The translations under genes were made by a program, and so were the position numbers. 64,000 nt of DNA from Theropithecus gelada (lineage: Eukaryota > Chordata > Mammalia > Primates > Cercopithecidae): positions 23,440,922-23,504,921 of the forward strand of contig NC_037680.1 of the NCBI RefSeq assembly GCF_003255815.1, written 5' to 3'. Position 1 is the first letter of the stretch; each line of letters begins with the position of its first letter. Positions 22,084-33,400 of this stretch are shown piece by piece. The notes beneath the pieces are model-generated. The model was not told the origin of the DNA. It searched no databases and saw only the letters and a list, made by a program, of their open reading frames with translations.

Positions 22084-22927
22084 TGTGAACTCAGAAGTAT
22101 CTGAGAGAGGTCTCAACCAAGTTAGAAAGTTTATTTAGCCAAGGTTAAGCTGTGACAGTGATATTCATAAGGTGAAGGAAATCCTGATTACATGTGCCCA
22201 AGGTGGTGGGGGGAAACCTTGGTTTTATACATTTTAGGGAGACATGAGACATCAATATATATGAGTAAGATGTACATTGGTTCGGTCTGGAAAGTCAGGA
22301 CAACTCAAAGGTAGGGTTGGGAGGCTTCTGGTTCATAGGTAGAAAGGAGACAAAAGGTTGCACTGCATTCTTTTAAGTCTTTGATCAGCCTTTCACTCAA
22401 TAAACAATTTACATGTTGGGGGTGGGTAGAGGAATAGTCACTTTTACCTTAGTCTGGCTCAGTGAATCTGCATTTTTACATGAAACAATAGGACAGAAGA
22501 AGCAATCAGATATGCATCTGTCTCAAGTGAGTAGAGGGATGACTGAGTTCTGTCCTTTGTCCTGCACCAGTGAAGATAAGCTATCTATTTATGTTGCCAA
22601 GGCGAAATTCAACAGAACCGTTTTTGGATCACCTGAGCTTGGGAGGTCAAGGCTGCAGTGAGTCATGATTGGGTCACTGCACACCAGCGTGGGTGACAGA
22701 GTAAGACCCTGTCTCCAAAATAAAAAATAAAAATAAATACAAAATCTTGAGGCCCACAAGAAAATTCCTGTGGGCAAATCGTGAGGGAGGTATGTAGCAT
22801 TTTTATTTTCGCGGCTATCTGATTCAGGAATAAAATGAGAGACAGGTTTTCCTGACACAGTTCCCAGCTTGACTTTTCCTTTTGATTTCGTGGTTTTGGA
22901 GGTCCTGAGATTTGTTTTCCTTTCACA
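22084..22927 (-). mobile_element. Solo ERV LTR with 4-bp target duplication
   Basis: The block begins TGTGAACTC and ends CTTTCACA, giving the TG...CA termini of a retroviral LTR. It is flanked by CCTT on both sides (22080-22083 and 22928-22931). A 4-bp duplication is typical of gammaretrovirus-like ERV1 elements. Internal text (TTTATACATTTTAGGGAGAC, ATTGGTTCGGTC) matches a familiar primate LTR whose name I cannot give. Orientation is judged minus because, reversed, it reads TGTGAAAGGAAAACAAATC at the 5' end. No gag, pol or env sequence adjoins it, so it is a recombined solo LTR. An Alu right-arm fragment interrupts it. Confidence 0.7.
22622..22738 (+). mobile_element. Alu right-arm fragment (AluJ/FRAM-like) inside the LTR
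   Basis: GGATCACCTGAGCTTGGGAGG to GACCCTGTCTCCAAAATAAA, with an A-rich tail. Only the right arm is present, so it is 5'-truncated or a free right monomer, inserted into the LTR. Confidence 0.8.
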
Positions 22928-23079
22928 CCTTCGTCAGGGTTTGGTTGTTATCCTCTTTCTTTCACATCCACATTCTCTTTAATTGACCTCAACCGGTTTG
23001 TCTTATCCAGGGAAATCTACCTTCCTTTTTTTTTTCCTACTAAGTTCTTATCATCAGAGTCTTAGTTCAGGGTCTCCTC

Positions 23080-23710
23080 ATTTCTCTCCTGGACAATTGC
23101 AACAGCCTCCTAATGTGTTTCCTTCCTGAAAATCAGGCCTTTGCCTTATTACTTCTCCAGAGAAATCTTTCCAGGATGTAAATCTGTTCAAACCACTGCT
23201 CTAGCTAAGCCATTCCAAAGTCTCTTAGTACCCACAGTACAAAATCTCAAATATTTAACATGGCAAATGCTGGTGTCAATAGTCTGTCTAACCTCTGTCT
23301 CTATCCCTCTCCTGTAGCACATATATACTTTCAGGCCCAGATGTAACAAAAATACTTAAATGTCCCTAATATGCCTTCCTCGTATATAATTTTGAGCCCT
23401 TGGCTATGTAGCTCCACATATTGACCCGCTCTTGTCTACCAGGTGACACTAATTCACTCCTCCAGCAACACCGGAGCCACCTCCTTTGCAAAGGCTTCCA
23501 TGATTTCACCTGACCATACATTGCCTTGGTGCTCTTATAGTAACCAGTCAATACATTTATTATAGCACTTCTTATATTGCTATTTCTCTCTGCCGATATG
23601 CCCATTTTTCTCATTGGAGTGGAAGCTGCTCACATAAAGTGACTATAGTATCTTTGCTTTAGTATTCCTGGCAACTAGTATAGAGCTTGGGATATTATGG
23701 GCCTTGTTGC
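23080..23710 (+). repeat. L2 LINE 3' region, plus strand
   Basis: Recognisable L2 coding-end phrases include TCCTGGACAATTGCAACAGC and GAGCCACCTCCTTTGCAAAGG. They are followed by 3'UTR text TTATTATAGCACTTCTTAT and a decayed GAAGCTGCTC block. Too diverged for an open reverse-transcriptase frame. Confidence 0.75.
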
Positions 23711-23799
23711 TTAAATTAGTGAGTACATGAATGGAGAGAAACTATTCTACAAGTGTAAAAATCTATTAAGCCCGGGAACACAAAAACAGAGAGCTAGTA

Positions 23800-23900
23800 G
23801 GGACTTTTCTGTTTGCAAATCACATAAATGCAACTTAAATTAGCTTAGGATAAAAGAGGATTTATTGGGAAGACACTGGAATATCTCAGGTAATTGAAAA
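23800..23900. repeat. Unassigned old repeat, related to the one at 44.7 kb
   Basis: AATGCAACTTAAATTAGCTT plus AGGATTTATTGGGAAG follows a pattern I associate with an old interspersed repeat (a 'cutting-and-pasting' or LINE-like family). The segment at 44660-45110 seems to be the same family. No family name is given. Confidence 0.35.
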
Positions 23901-24054
23901 AAGACTCTGTCAACAGAACAATGAGAAAAAAGTCTGGAAGCAGTTCACCTAAAACAAGGGTTAATTTGCCACCAGTGTGTGTTTCTGTGTGTCTCCTCTG
24001 GCCGTCTCTTCTGCATGACCCTGTTCTTTCTCACTGTAAACTTTTTTTCCTGTT

Positions 24055-24240
24055 CAGTAGTTCTCATTACTAGATGCACATTAGAATCACCTGGGGGAGT
24101 TTTAAAGAAATATTGACACCTGGGTCCCATCCCAGACCAAGCGGATTAGAATTTCTGGGGGTTGCTGCCAAGGCATTTTTTAAAAAGTTCCCAAGGTGAT
24201 TCTGCTGTGCAGCTGGGGTGGAGATCTACTGTTCCATGGG
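24055..24240. mobile_element. MER5A (hAT-Charlie) DNA transposon
   Basis: AGTAGTTCTCATTACTAGATG, then CACATTAGAATCACCTGGG, then CCAAGGTGATTCTGCTGTGC. The ends are inverted and the length (about 185 bp) matches MER5A. Non-autonomous and fossil. Confidence 0.88.
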
Positions 24241-24244
24241 GTTG

Positions 24245-25355
24245 GAAACAAAGTAGCCAGTACCTCAGGTTTGAGGTCCCACCCTCATAGCTTCCGCCTG
24301 AACAAAAATGGATTCACTGTCAGTTCTCATTCAAAAATTCCCACGGAAGGAATTTTTTGGCTTCGGTTGGGTCTGGTGCCTGTCCCTGGTTCCATTATGG
24401 TCATGTGTTGGGGGTCAATTAAATATGGCAGTTCATACCGGCCGGTCAACTGGAGGGTGTACATTTGAAACAGAAATCATTCCAAAGAATGGAGATGATG
24501 TTTCTAGAAGGAGGGCGTTGGACCTATAAAACAATGTCTAATATAGGCATAATAAAATTATATTTACAACAAAATTTAAAGTTCATTGGGCAACAAACGT
24601 TTGCTTGTGGCATGAATGAATAACACATAACAAATTGCAGAGTTTGTTAATATTGTATTACCTTAGGATTTATATATAAATAATAACTGTTTCACATAAA
24701 TAATATAGTTCATATTACTACTACACAATCCTACTAAGTTTTTTTTTTTCCTCTCAGTTCTCTAATATCTATACACAGTGTCAACGTTGTTAAGTTTTAT
24801 TTGTTTGCTTGTTCGGTTAATGCTGGTTCAGCTTACTCCTTTGTATGCACAGAAACAAACATGGGCCTAATTTCACTGTATGACCCAAAATGTAAAGTCA
24901 AAGACCAAGAAAAAAAAAACAGGACAGAGAATGAGAATCGACTCTGCAGCCTGGCATTTGAGCATCTACGTAATAGTTGGAGTTAACACGAAGGGGAAGA
25001 CATTTTCACTTGTGTTTAGGCTGTAAAACAAAAAACAAGGACAAGCTAGAGGGAAGGAATTTGCCAGCAGGCAGATCTATACTTGGGCAGAGAAGGTGCC
25101 ACATTCCAGGGCTGATATTAGAAAAAGCCAGAGGTGTCTAGACACTCATGTCTGCCCCTAAAAACTCCCTGGGGAGTGGGGAACTGAGAAGGGTTTAGAA
25201 GATAGATGACAATATATAGGTCAACATCTTCAATATTTCATTTTACATTTAAAGTTTTAAATGTGAGAAACAAATGCAGAGATTAAGGAATAAAGAAAAA
25301 ATTCAAGAACATCTGAAAAGAAATAAAAGAAGATTATTTAAAAAATAAAAATAAT
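24245..25355. other. Unique, mostly AT-rich sequence
   Basis: Frames at 24196-24529 and 24801-24986 show no recognisable domain. No gene called. Confidence 0.4.
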
Positions 25356-25359
25356 TTTA

Positions 25360-25510
25360 AATAATACTCTGGGAGCTGTGAATGGTAGTTGCCTCTAAGA
25401 AAAAAAATTGGAGGAAGCTTTCACTTTTTGCTTTGTATTTTTACTGTTTTATAATCATTGGTGTATTACGTCTTTTAAACAAATAAAATATAAATAAAAG
25501 TTTTTAAAAT
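25360..25510 (+). repeat. L1M 3' end fragment, plus strand
   Basis: AATGGTAGTTGCCTCTAAG, then GGAGGAAGCTTTCACTTTTT, then a TAAAATATAAATAAAAG-type tail follows the layout of mammalian-wide L1ME/L1MB 3' ends. Confidence 0.6.
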
Positions 25511-25514
25511 AAAA

Positions 25515-27290
25515 ATACGTTATAGCAGGAATGGCAGAGTATAAAATGTTTACACATCTTAAAAGTGAGAGAAATTATCCTGGTTTTAAAGAAATACCTG
25601 ATATAGTTGTTATCTTGATGAAATAGAACGCATTGATTCTATACTGGTAGGAAAAAGAAAACCCTCTGGGAGAGGGACAGCGAAGAGACCTGATATTGGA
25701 TACGATTTTGATTTTCTGTGGGAGGAGACTCCAGGAGACAGGAGGAAAGGGCATGTGAACCAGGAGAGGAGGGCATTAAAGGGAGAAGTCCGGGGGTGGA
25801 ATTCCAGCTTGTACATCTTTGTTTTTCCTAAAGCCAATGGAGTGGCCCTTGTTACCTCCAACCTAGCTCAGAAAAATAAAAGCTGTTTAGGTATTTCATG
25901 CAGTTTACAAGGAACTCTGGATTTCAGTCCCTTGTGTTGAGTTCCCTGGGGATAAAAACAGAGCTTTCTCAGTGAAAGGCTGGCATGTTAGAAATTCATT
26001 CCTGCCTCCTTTCTTACAGCTCTCTCCTGGACATGGGCATAGGGTAAGATAGACTGTTATTATTTCTCCTGTAATGCAGGAGATCCACTGTGGGAATTTA
26101 AATTCTACTGTGTATTTTAAAAATGATTATTAAAAGGCATTCAGGTACAGCAGGCCTTGTGCTTCTTTTATAAAGGTTTAAGCAAATAAGCAAACAAATG
26201 ATCGGGCTGTTGTTATTTAACCTGAGTCCCCAAGGCCCAATACTTCCTTTGAGTACATACATATGAGCTCCTTGGCTTCAAGGGAGTCATGACTCACAGC
26301 TGAGGGCAGAATTTGGCCCTTTGAATTCCTGCGATGGGGCTTTCAGAAAAAAAAAGAACACAAATAACGGGGGTTGGGGACGGGAGATCTATTTTATTCA
26401 AGCCTAAGCTACTGAGGTCTGTAAGTCCTTGTGTCTGCTTAGTCATCTAAACCAACAAGGTGCTTCTTGCCCACCTCCACCCAAGTGGAAACCATATTGT
26501 TGAAAGTTCCATATCTGATGCAGATGATTTAGCGAACACCTTCCCACAGATATTTTTAAGATACTTGTCTCCTTCTTTATGAGTAAAGTTTTCTTTCCAG
26601 CTGCTCTCCTTTTTGTCAGAGTGCCAGTGCGACTTCCAGTATTGTTCTGCTTAGGTTGCTGGGAGGCAAATGAGAGGCAGGGGAAATACAGTCCTGGGAG
26701 AGGAAGAAGGGGTCAGGGGGCAAGTAAAGCCTGGAGAGGGAGGAGACGGACTTAGAAAACCTGGAGAAAAACAGTGGAAAGATAGATAAAGCAAGAACAT
26801 TAAGGAGAAGGGCTTACAGAGATAAGGAGTTCAAGGGAGAAACTCGAATGCAGAAAAACAAGAATGAGAGAATATGTAGATGACTAGAGTGAACACAAAA
26901 AATGAAAATTGTTTCATTGCATTTTAGAGAAAAAGGTGTTACAAGATCTGTTTTCCCCCCAACTTTCTCTTGAGCAATTTTTATTCACTCTTGTTTGGCA
27001 ATGTTACAACATGTTAACAAATATGGTCATCAGCTTCATGTTTTTTCTGGATCCAAATGTTTTATTTTCCATGTTTGTTCTAATAATATAATAAAGAAGG
27101 GTTGAGTAGAAGGAGAAATGTTATAAACATTAATTCTCATTTGCTTTAAAGTACTTTACACCAGTTATAACTAAATCTACCATTTCATAACAATCATGAA
27201 AGAGTATTAAGGTACAGTTAGTTACTACATTTTCAAGATCTGGGCATTCAAATTTAAAATAGGCACTCTTTTTCAAAACAACCCCATCAA
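25515..27290. other. Unique sequence, no gene seen
   Basis: No exon or RNA gene. A purine-rich segment lies at about 26640-26880. Frames at 25610-25940 on both strands have no domain signal. Confidence 0.4.
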
Positions 27291-27500
27291 AATACAGTTT
27301 ATTCATTTATTCATTCATCCAACTAATATTTCTTTGTTCTAAATATTAGAAATACAAAGTAGAAAAAGACAGCAAGAAGTTTACAATTTAGGGAGAGGGG
27401 AAAAATCAATCCATGTTGGAGCAGATGATACTTGAGATAGATGTGTAAGAATAATAAAAGTTGGTATTACAAAGAAGGATGTAAAGATAGGAAAAGTAGG
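27290..27500 (+). repeat. L2-like LINE fragment
   Basis: TTTATTCATTTATTCATTCATC, then AATATTAGAAATACAAAGTAG and AAGTTTACAATTTAGGGAG resemble the L2 3' region. Old and diverged. Confidence 0.5.
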
Positions 27501-28200
27501 GGAAGGCGAGACAGGTATTCCAAGAAGAAGAAACTGAGTGTGTAAACACAGGGAAGATGAGATGGAAGAGAGGGTGGGAGAATGAAGCTGAGAGATAAAC
27601 AGGACAAAAACTAAGAAAGGCTTCTTGTACTAAGTCAAGGTGCCCACCACTAATACTATTGAATGGTATAGAAACCTTATCACCATCATCTTCTTCATTG
27701 TGACTAGCACCATTATGATGAGAGAGATGTAAGCATGTTTATATGGAAAGAGTAAGTAGAATGGGAGAGACTAGAGACTCAAGTAAAGGAGAGAATGTTG
27801 GTTGGAACAAAATTCCTCATAATAAAGAGGGGAATACGTATTTTGCCAACATCCTGTACGAGTCTTGGGGTCCCAAATCATGTTGCGTTCTTCATGAGTT
27901 TAGCCACCCAGAGTACAACTGTAGGAGGCACCGTTTATATAGACCACAACATGAAAGGGACCCCCGGAGTAGTGCATGGCTGGCAACCCTGGAAATGCAA
28001 AGCATGCATGAAGGAATTGCCAATTTCATTCATGCCCTCTTCTCTGAGTGACAAGGTGAACTGCCTCAATCCACTGAAGCTCTCCACACTGAAATTAAGG
28101 TTAACTATAGGTATCCACATTCCTATTTGAACAACTACAATCAACGGAGAAATATAGCTAAGTATTCTGTTTTGCCAACCCGATTCTCTTCTAATTGTCA
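27500..28200. other. Unassigned sequence with two overlapping open frames
   Basis: Frames of 102 and 111 codons overlap at 27743-28130 in different phases, with an antisense frame of 88 codons. None has a domain I recognise, and overlapping frames in three phases argue for chance. No gene called. Confidence 0.35.
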
Positions 28201-28390
28201 TTCAACACATATTTATTGAGCACTTCTTAGGCCTCACTAAATGCTAGGCTAGGCTTTGAGAAATGCAAAAAGATGCTTAGCAATCAGTAGCTTCCAGCAG
28301 ATTATAATCTGATTTGAGAGACAAGACGTATCTACTTACACAAAGCTGTTAGGAGATGCTACAAAGTAATATGTGAGAGAAACAAATTTT
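28200..28390 (+). repeat. L2 LINE fragment
   Basis: TTCAACACATATTTATTGAGC, then GCTAGGCTAGGC, then AGATTATAATCTGATTTGAG follows the L2 3' pattern (stay-at-home copy of 'TTGAGCACCTACTATGTG'). Confidence 0.6.
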
Positions 28391-28564
28391 AAAAATTAAG
28401 AGTGTTTCATATAATTTAGAGAAAAAGAAATTTAAGGTCATCTTGTTTACTAGTTTTCAAACTATGCTTTCTGGAACCCCGGGAACTGTGGCAATGCTTC
28501 AGAAATTCTACAAAGATCAGCGTATTCTCTGCCAAACACTGACGATTTAAATTGATCCAGGAGA

Positions 28565-28945
28565 TTTACCAAGACAATGTGTGTAATAACAAAAAATTAG
28601 AAACAACCTAAATGTCTCTCAACAGGGGCCTGTCTAAATGAATTATGGGGCCTTCATACAATGAAATATTAAATAGCTGTTTTTTAAAGGAAAAATGAAT
28701 CTGTATGTGTTGTTAGAGAAATACCTTTAAGATCTATAATTAAGGGGAAAATGTAAGTTGCAAAAAATATGCATAGCATAATCTCATTTATGTAAGAAAT
28801 ATGTGGATGTGTGTGTATTACATGGGCATGTGTGTTTGTATGTGGCTTATATATACATTAAATATTATTTCTGGAAGGATACAATTTCTGGAAAGTGTTT
28901 TTTCTCTTGGTAGTGGGACTAGGAGTGGTATAGGGAAGAAATGGG
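28565..28945 (+). repeat. L1M 3' end, plus strand
   Basis: AATTAGAAACAACCTAAATG, then ATGAATTATGGGGCCTTCAT, then ATGAAATATTAAATAGC and a TGGTAGTGGGACTAGGAG block. These are landmarks of the ORF2/3'UTR end of mammalian-wide L1s. About 380 bp, inactive. The TGTGTGTATTACATGGGCATG part at 28806-28850 is degenerate. Confidence 0.75.
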
Positions 28946-28949
28946 AAAT

Positions 28950-29065
28950 TACTGATCTAGTCCAATCTCTCATTTTATTGATAGATAACTGAGATTCAGG
29001 AATAATATGACTGACTGACCCTAAGCCGTGTAGCTAGCATTAGCCAAAAACCTGAAACACAACAC
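28950..29065 (-). repeat. MIR SINE fragment
   Basis: CTCATTTTATTGATAGATAAC, then TGAGATTCAGGAATAATATG, then CCGTGTAGCTAGCATTAG. This is the reversed MIR core, disturbed by substitutions. Confidence 0.55.
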
Positions 29066-29081
29066 AAACCCAGTCTCTTGC

Positions 29082-29302
29082 TTTTTTTTTTTTTTTTTTT
29101 TTTTGAGACAGAGCCTTGCTCTGTTGCCTAGGCTAGAGTGCAATGATGTGATTCAGCTCACTACAACCTCTGCCTCCCAGGTTCAAGAGATTCTCCTGCC
29201 TCAGCCTCCCAAGTAGTTGGGATTACAGGTGCGTGCCACCACGCCCAGCTAATTTTTTTATTTTTAATAGAGGTGGGGTTTCACCATGTTGCCCAGGCTG
29301 GC
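29082..29302 (-). mobile_element. 5'-truncated Alu, minus strand
   Basis: Poly-T of 23 bases, then Alu text that stops inside the left arm at TTGCCCAGGCTGG. Flanks CAGTCTCTT (29072) and CAGTTTCTT (about 29303) form an 9-bp target duplication, so the truncation occurred at insertion. Confidence 0.88.
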
Positions 29303-29796
29303 AGTTTCTTAATATCTTGTTTGTTTCTCTTCACACCTCAGGGAAAGATCACAATGGATAGAACTCTTTGCAGAAGTAGTTGATCTTTCTTGCTTCTGTC
29401 TCCCACAATGCCTGCCATCCATTTTCTTTACCATAGATCATCTCTCACTCTCTTTCTCCCTATCCTGTACACAGCTATCATTTCTCTTTACCTAATATGT
29501 AAATGTGTTTCACTAATCAATCAATGGTTTTCAAAACTTCTATTAATGGTGGTACTGAATGGGATTAATTACTCCTTAAAGGACAGAGTCTATCCTCATC
29601 TCAGGCAGTAGGACAGCTCCTGGGAGACACACTCAGTGGATGGTAGTTCAGTTGAAATGTTTGTTGACTTTGTAGGTTTTCTGGGGGGCAGTTGTCCCCA
29701 CACTTGTAAATAGGAATAATTACTTGAGTCTCCCATCTTAGTCTGGTTTGCTGTGAGAATAGAATGTTATAATGGATGTAAAGGCACTAAGCAGTT
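29303..29796. other. Unique sequence, no gene seen
   Basis: Nothing recognised. The 73-codon frame at 29390-29611 is featureless. Confidence 0.4.
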
Positions 29797-30090
29797 CTTT
29801 TTTTTTTTTTGAGACGGAGTCTGGCTCTGTCGCCCAGGCTGGAGTGCAGTGGCCGGATCTCAGCTCACTGCAAGCTCCACCTCGCGAGTTCACGCCATTC
29901 TCCTGCCTCAGCCTCCCGAGTAGCTGGGACTACAGGCGCCGGCCACCTCGCCTGGCTGTTTTTTGTTTTTTTTAGTAGAGACGGGGTTTCACCGTGTTAG
30001 CCAGGATGGTCTCGATCTCCTGACCTTGTGATCTGCCTGTCTCGGCCTCCCAAAGTGCTGGGATTACAGGCTTGAGCCACCGCGCCCGGC
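29797..30090 (-). mobile_element. AluY (monkey YRa-type), minus strand
   Basis: Short T tail, full dimer ending in GAGCCACCGCGCCCGGC. The 16-bp target duplication GCACTAA(G/A)CAGTTCTT is at 29785-29800 and 30090-30105. AGTGGCCGGATCTCAG on the + strand is the complement of GATCCGGCCACT, the Old World monkey AluYRa-type variant of GATCGCGCCACT. Most CpGs survive, so the insertion is young. The 29772-30000 frames are Alu text. Confidence 0.95.
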
Positions 30091-30129
30091 ACTAAACAGT
30101 TCTTAACCACTTTAAAGGAGGAGTAGTAT

Positions 30130-30330
30130 ATTTCAGAGAAGTCAGAATCTAGGCTCTGTCCCTTACTAGTGTGTGACCTTAGACAAACTGTGTGCTTCAG
30201 CCTCTATGATTACGTTTCTTTATCTGTTCAGTGAGAAGAAGAATAACAGCTAACTCCTGGAGTTATTATCAGGAATAAATAAGATATGAATGTAAAGTGC
30301 TTATAGCTCAGTGTGTGGCATACAAAACAC
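30130..30330 (+). repeat. MIR SINE, plus strand
   Basis: CCCTTACTAGTGTGTGACC, then TTAGACAAACTGTGTGCTTC, then TAAATAAGATATGAATGTAAAG. This is nearly the whole MIR, from the tRNA-related end to the LINE-like end. Confidence 0.8.
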
Positions 30331-30534
30331 TCATAGTTGTTACTGTTTTTCTTGCTATATTTTCAAATAAAATATTTGTTGGTGTTCAGGTCTATTGGTG
30401 GAAGGTCACTCTAGCGCTCTCTTATTTTAGCCAAATTAATATAATTTCAAATTCTCCTTGGAACTTTAAGCAAACCAAGAAATCCATTTTATGTCAAGAA
30501 ATCAAGCTGTCACTTCTGTCCATTTGTACACCCT

Positions 30535-30700
30535 TTTTTTTTTTTTAATTGAGCAACTACCATGTGCAAGGCTCTGGGCTAGGTATTGGGGACACAGGGA
30601 TGAAAATGACACAGTCCCTGTGCTCAAGGTGCTTAGAGTCCAGTGGGACTTAGAGTCCAGTGGGCTGTCCTGTCATTCTCAGTCTCAAAAGACAGTCCTC
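30535..30700 (+). repeat. L2-like fragment containing a 17-bp tandem duplication
   Basis: TGAGCAACTACCATGTGCAAG, then TCTGGGCTAGGTATTGGGGAC, is the L2 3' phrase. At 30632-30665 CTTAGAGTCCAGTGGGA is duplicated in tandem with period 17. Confidence 0.65.
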
Positions 30701-30804
30701 GGCCCATGAAAAACTAATCCCATTCATTGTATTTATGGGGTAAAGTGTAGGCAGTGGCAGAATAACTGATTTGTAGGCTGGAGAGGTGGAGCAAATCACA
30801 CCTC

Positions 30805-31090
30805 AGGTGTTCTCAAACTTTTTGGTCTCAGGATCCTTTTACATTCTTAAAAGGTATTAAGGATCCTAACAAGGTTTTAAAAATATGCATTATAGCTATT
30901 GTTACTTGTGTTTGAAATTAAAGCAGAGAAATGTGGAAAATATTTGTTTAAAATTAAGAATAAACATGCTAACATAAATAACATTTTTGGAAAAATAATT
31001 ATATGGTTATGGTATAGAATAGATGATTACTTCCTGAGTTTTGACTTACCTTTGGAGAAGGAGAAAGTGAAAATGAGCTATTCCACGATG
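30805..31090. repeat. hAT/Charlie-type DNA transposon fragment (MER33-like)
   Basis: TTCTCAAACTTTTTGGTCTC, then AGGATCCTTTTACATTCTTAAA, then TAACATAAATAACATTTTTGG match an old DNA transposon family I know by sequence, but the number is uncertain. Confidence 0.55.
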
Positions 31091-31450
31091 GAGAATAGGT
31101 TCTTACAATAGTGGTTTAAGAATGCTCATCTATGACGCATGGTTCAGTCAGACATATGTCCATGTGTGGCTTAGGATCTTGAGGCCATCAACGTTATCCC
31201 AAACTCCCTCTGCCCCTTTTTCTCTGCCCTTGAGAACTGCCTGTCCAAGGATGTTCCTCGTTGATAAAGTTTGTATGTTGTGCAACGGGGAAAGGTCTGC
31301 TTGGAAACTCTGACGTTTGGGTTCTCCAGCCAAAGACCTTGGATAGGCATCGTTAGGAGCAATAAATACACGCAGCGTCAGCACAGAGAGAGTGTGGACT
31401 TGCACCATCAGGAACAAAAGAGGAATTAACTTCCTGAAACTCCACTTGTT
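31091..31450. other. Unique sequence, no gene seen
   Basis: The minus frame of 150 codons at 31148-31600 starts in Alu antisense and runs into this segment. No domain recognised. Confidence 0.35.
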
Positions 31451-31454
31451 TGTT

Positions 31455-31697
31455 TGTTTTTCAGATGGGGCCTCGCTCTGTTGCTCTGGTTGGAGTGTGG
31501 TGGCACAATCACGGATCACTGCAGCCTCGACCTCCCCAGGCTCAGGTGATCCTCCCACCTCAGTCTTCCGAGTACTAGGACTGTAGGCACATGCCACCAT
31601 GCCCAGCTAATTGTTGTATTTTTATTTTTATTTTTTATAGAGATGGGGTCTCACTGTGTCACCCAGGCTGGTCTAGAACTCCTGCCCTCAAGCCAAA
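31455..31697 (-). mobile_element. AluJ, minus strand, truncated
   Basis: Weak TTTGTTTTTCAG tail, then GATGGGGCCTCGCTCTGTTG and GATCACTGCAGCCTCGACCTC, the old AluJ form. Stops in the left arm near CTCCTGCCCTCAAGCC. Confidence 0.88.
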
Positions 31698-32525
31698 TCT
31701 CCTTTCTGAAATATATTTTCTTCTATATTTCCTAATGTCTATGTAGAGTATCATCGTTTTCTCAGCCACCAAGGACAGAAAATGTGGTCATCTTTGATTT
31801 TTTTTTTTTGGTTCTACTCTATCTGCCAATTCTGCTTTAACAAAAAGCCCAAACTCAGCAAGGTAGAAACAAGTAATGATTTTGCAGCTCACCTATCACT
31901 GTTTTCAATTGTGTGCTGTTGAATTTCCCTTCTCTGTTCCTTAATATGTGTTCAGCAGATCACAGAGCTTGTAGTTACTTTCTGTAGCCCAGATTAAGAT
32001 TCATGTCCGTTTATTTAAAAGTCTAGTCCAGGTAAAATCAAATCTTTACTTTTGTTTCCAATTCAAAGCATGTGACCTTATTCCATTGTGCAGGTTCCCT
32101 CTAGATCTGCAGTGACCTGAATTGGAGGCCCATCCCAGGTCAGGGGTGCCCCACTGTGGCTTATGATGGAGTCTTAGGATTTCACTGACCCATGGATTGT
32201 GGTGTGTCTCCTCTTCATCCTTTCCCATGTGGAAGTGTTCAGTGAGGTTATCTTGCTCCTGTTCCATCATTGTATATTGGTTGTGAAGGGGGTTAATAAC
32301 TTGTTATTTAATTTACAATTATTTGGATCAAAATGAATCACTATCCAGACCTAATCTAGAGACTATCACAAGATCCTGAACTATGAACCCAGTCCCATGA
32401 GTAAATAGGAATTTGGGATTATCTCTTTTGAGGAAAGAGTGAATAAATTGTGCACAAGTGGGGAGTAGTATTATGTGACCAAGAGGGCAGATGGTGACAG
32501 ATTGCATTCTTGTTCAGAATGTTTG
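31698..32525. other. Unique sequence, no gene seen
   Basis: No exon recognised. Frame 32046-32270 (-) is featureless. Confidence 0.4.
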
Positions 32526-32529
32526 TTAC

Positions 32530-32850
32530 TCCTCCCTAAGGGGAACTAAACGTCCCTCCCCCATGGACATCAGGCTTGCCCATGTGACTTACTTTGGCTA
32601 ACAAAACGAGGGCAAAAGTGATAACTTTCCACTTCCCAGCAGAAGCTTTAAGGGGCTTTCCCTTCTGTCATGCCATAGCAGTGTCCAGGATGCAGTAGTT
32701 CCTTCACCCTGGACTCCAGAGTGAAGAGAACTGCAGACAGCCCCCACAGACCTGCAGCCGACATGTAACGTGAATAAGGAGTAACCTTTGTTTTCATAAA
32801 TCATTAAGACTTGAGGGCTTTTTGTTACCACAGAATAACGTAGCTTAAGA
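32530..32850 (+). repeat. Old LTR fragment (ERVL/MaLR-like)
   Basis: CATCAGGCTTGCCCATGTGAC, then CACTTCCCAGCAGAAGCTTTA, then GGAGTAACCTTTGTTTTCAT and TTTTTGTTACCACAGAATAAC follow the tail of an ancient LTR. Family uncertain, no internal viral sequence adjoins. Confidence 0.5.
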
Positions 32851-32949
32851 TTGCTATTAATTCTTAAATTGTTTTGCATGCCTCGTGTTTTCCTCTCCTC
32901 CTCAGCCTTTGCTTATACAAGACTGCACGGTTAAAATTAGCTGGGCTTT

Positions 32950-33400
32950 GCTTCTAATCCCGACTCTACCATTTTTTATCTGTGTCACCTTGGGTAAGTC
33001 ACTTGCTCACTCATCAGTTTGTCTTTTTTTTTTTTTTTTTTTTTTTTTGAGACGGAGTCTCGCTGTGTCACCCAGGCTGGAGTGCAGTGGCGCGATCTCG
33101 GCTCACTGCAAGCTCCGCCTCCCAGGTTCAGGCCATTCTCCTGCCTCAGCCTCCGAGTAGCTGGGACTACAGGCGCCCGCCACCACGCCCGGCTAGTTTT
33201 TTGTATTTTTAGTAGAGACGGGGTTTCACCATGTTAGCCAGGATGGTCTCGATCTCCTGACCTCGTGATCCACCCGCCTCGGCCTCCCAAAGTGCTGGGA
33301 TTACAGGGTTGAGCCACTGCGCCCGGCCAGTTTGTCTTAAAATAAAGCAAATGATACTAGGATATGAATGCCTAGCATAACATAAGCACATGATAAAAGT
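32950..33400 (+). repeat. MIR SINE split by an AluY
   Basis: CCGACTCTACCATTTTTTATC, then TGTGTCACCTTGGGTAAGTC before the Alu, and an AATAAAGCAAATGATACTAGG continuation after it. A single MIR was broken by the Alu at 33028-33328. Confidence 0.7.
33028..33328 (-). mobile_element. AluY, minus strand, inside a MIR
   Basis: Poly-T of 24 bases, full dimer with intact CpGs, ending in GAGCCACTGCGCCCGGCC. The 11-bp target duplication CAGTTTGTCTT is at 33016-33026 and 33329-33339. Frames at 32885-33237 are Alu text. Confidence 0.95.

Noticed and set aside
27743..28201. Three overlapping frames that might be a processed pseudogene
   Set aside because: No protein family recognised, no poly-A tail or target duplication seen, and mutual overlap in three phases.
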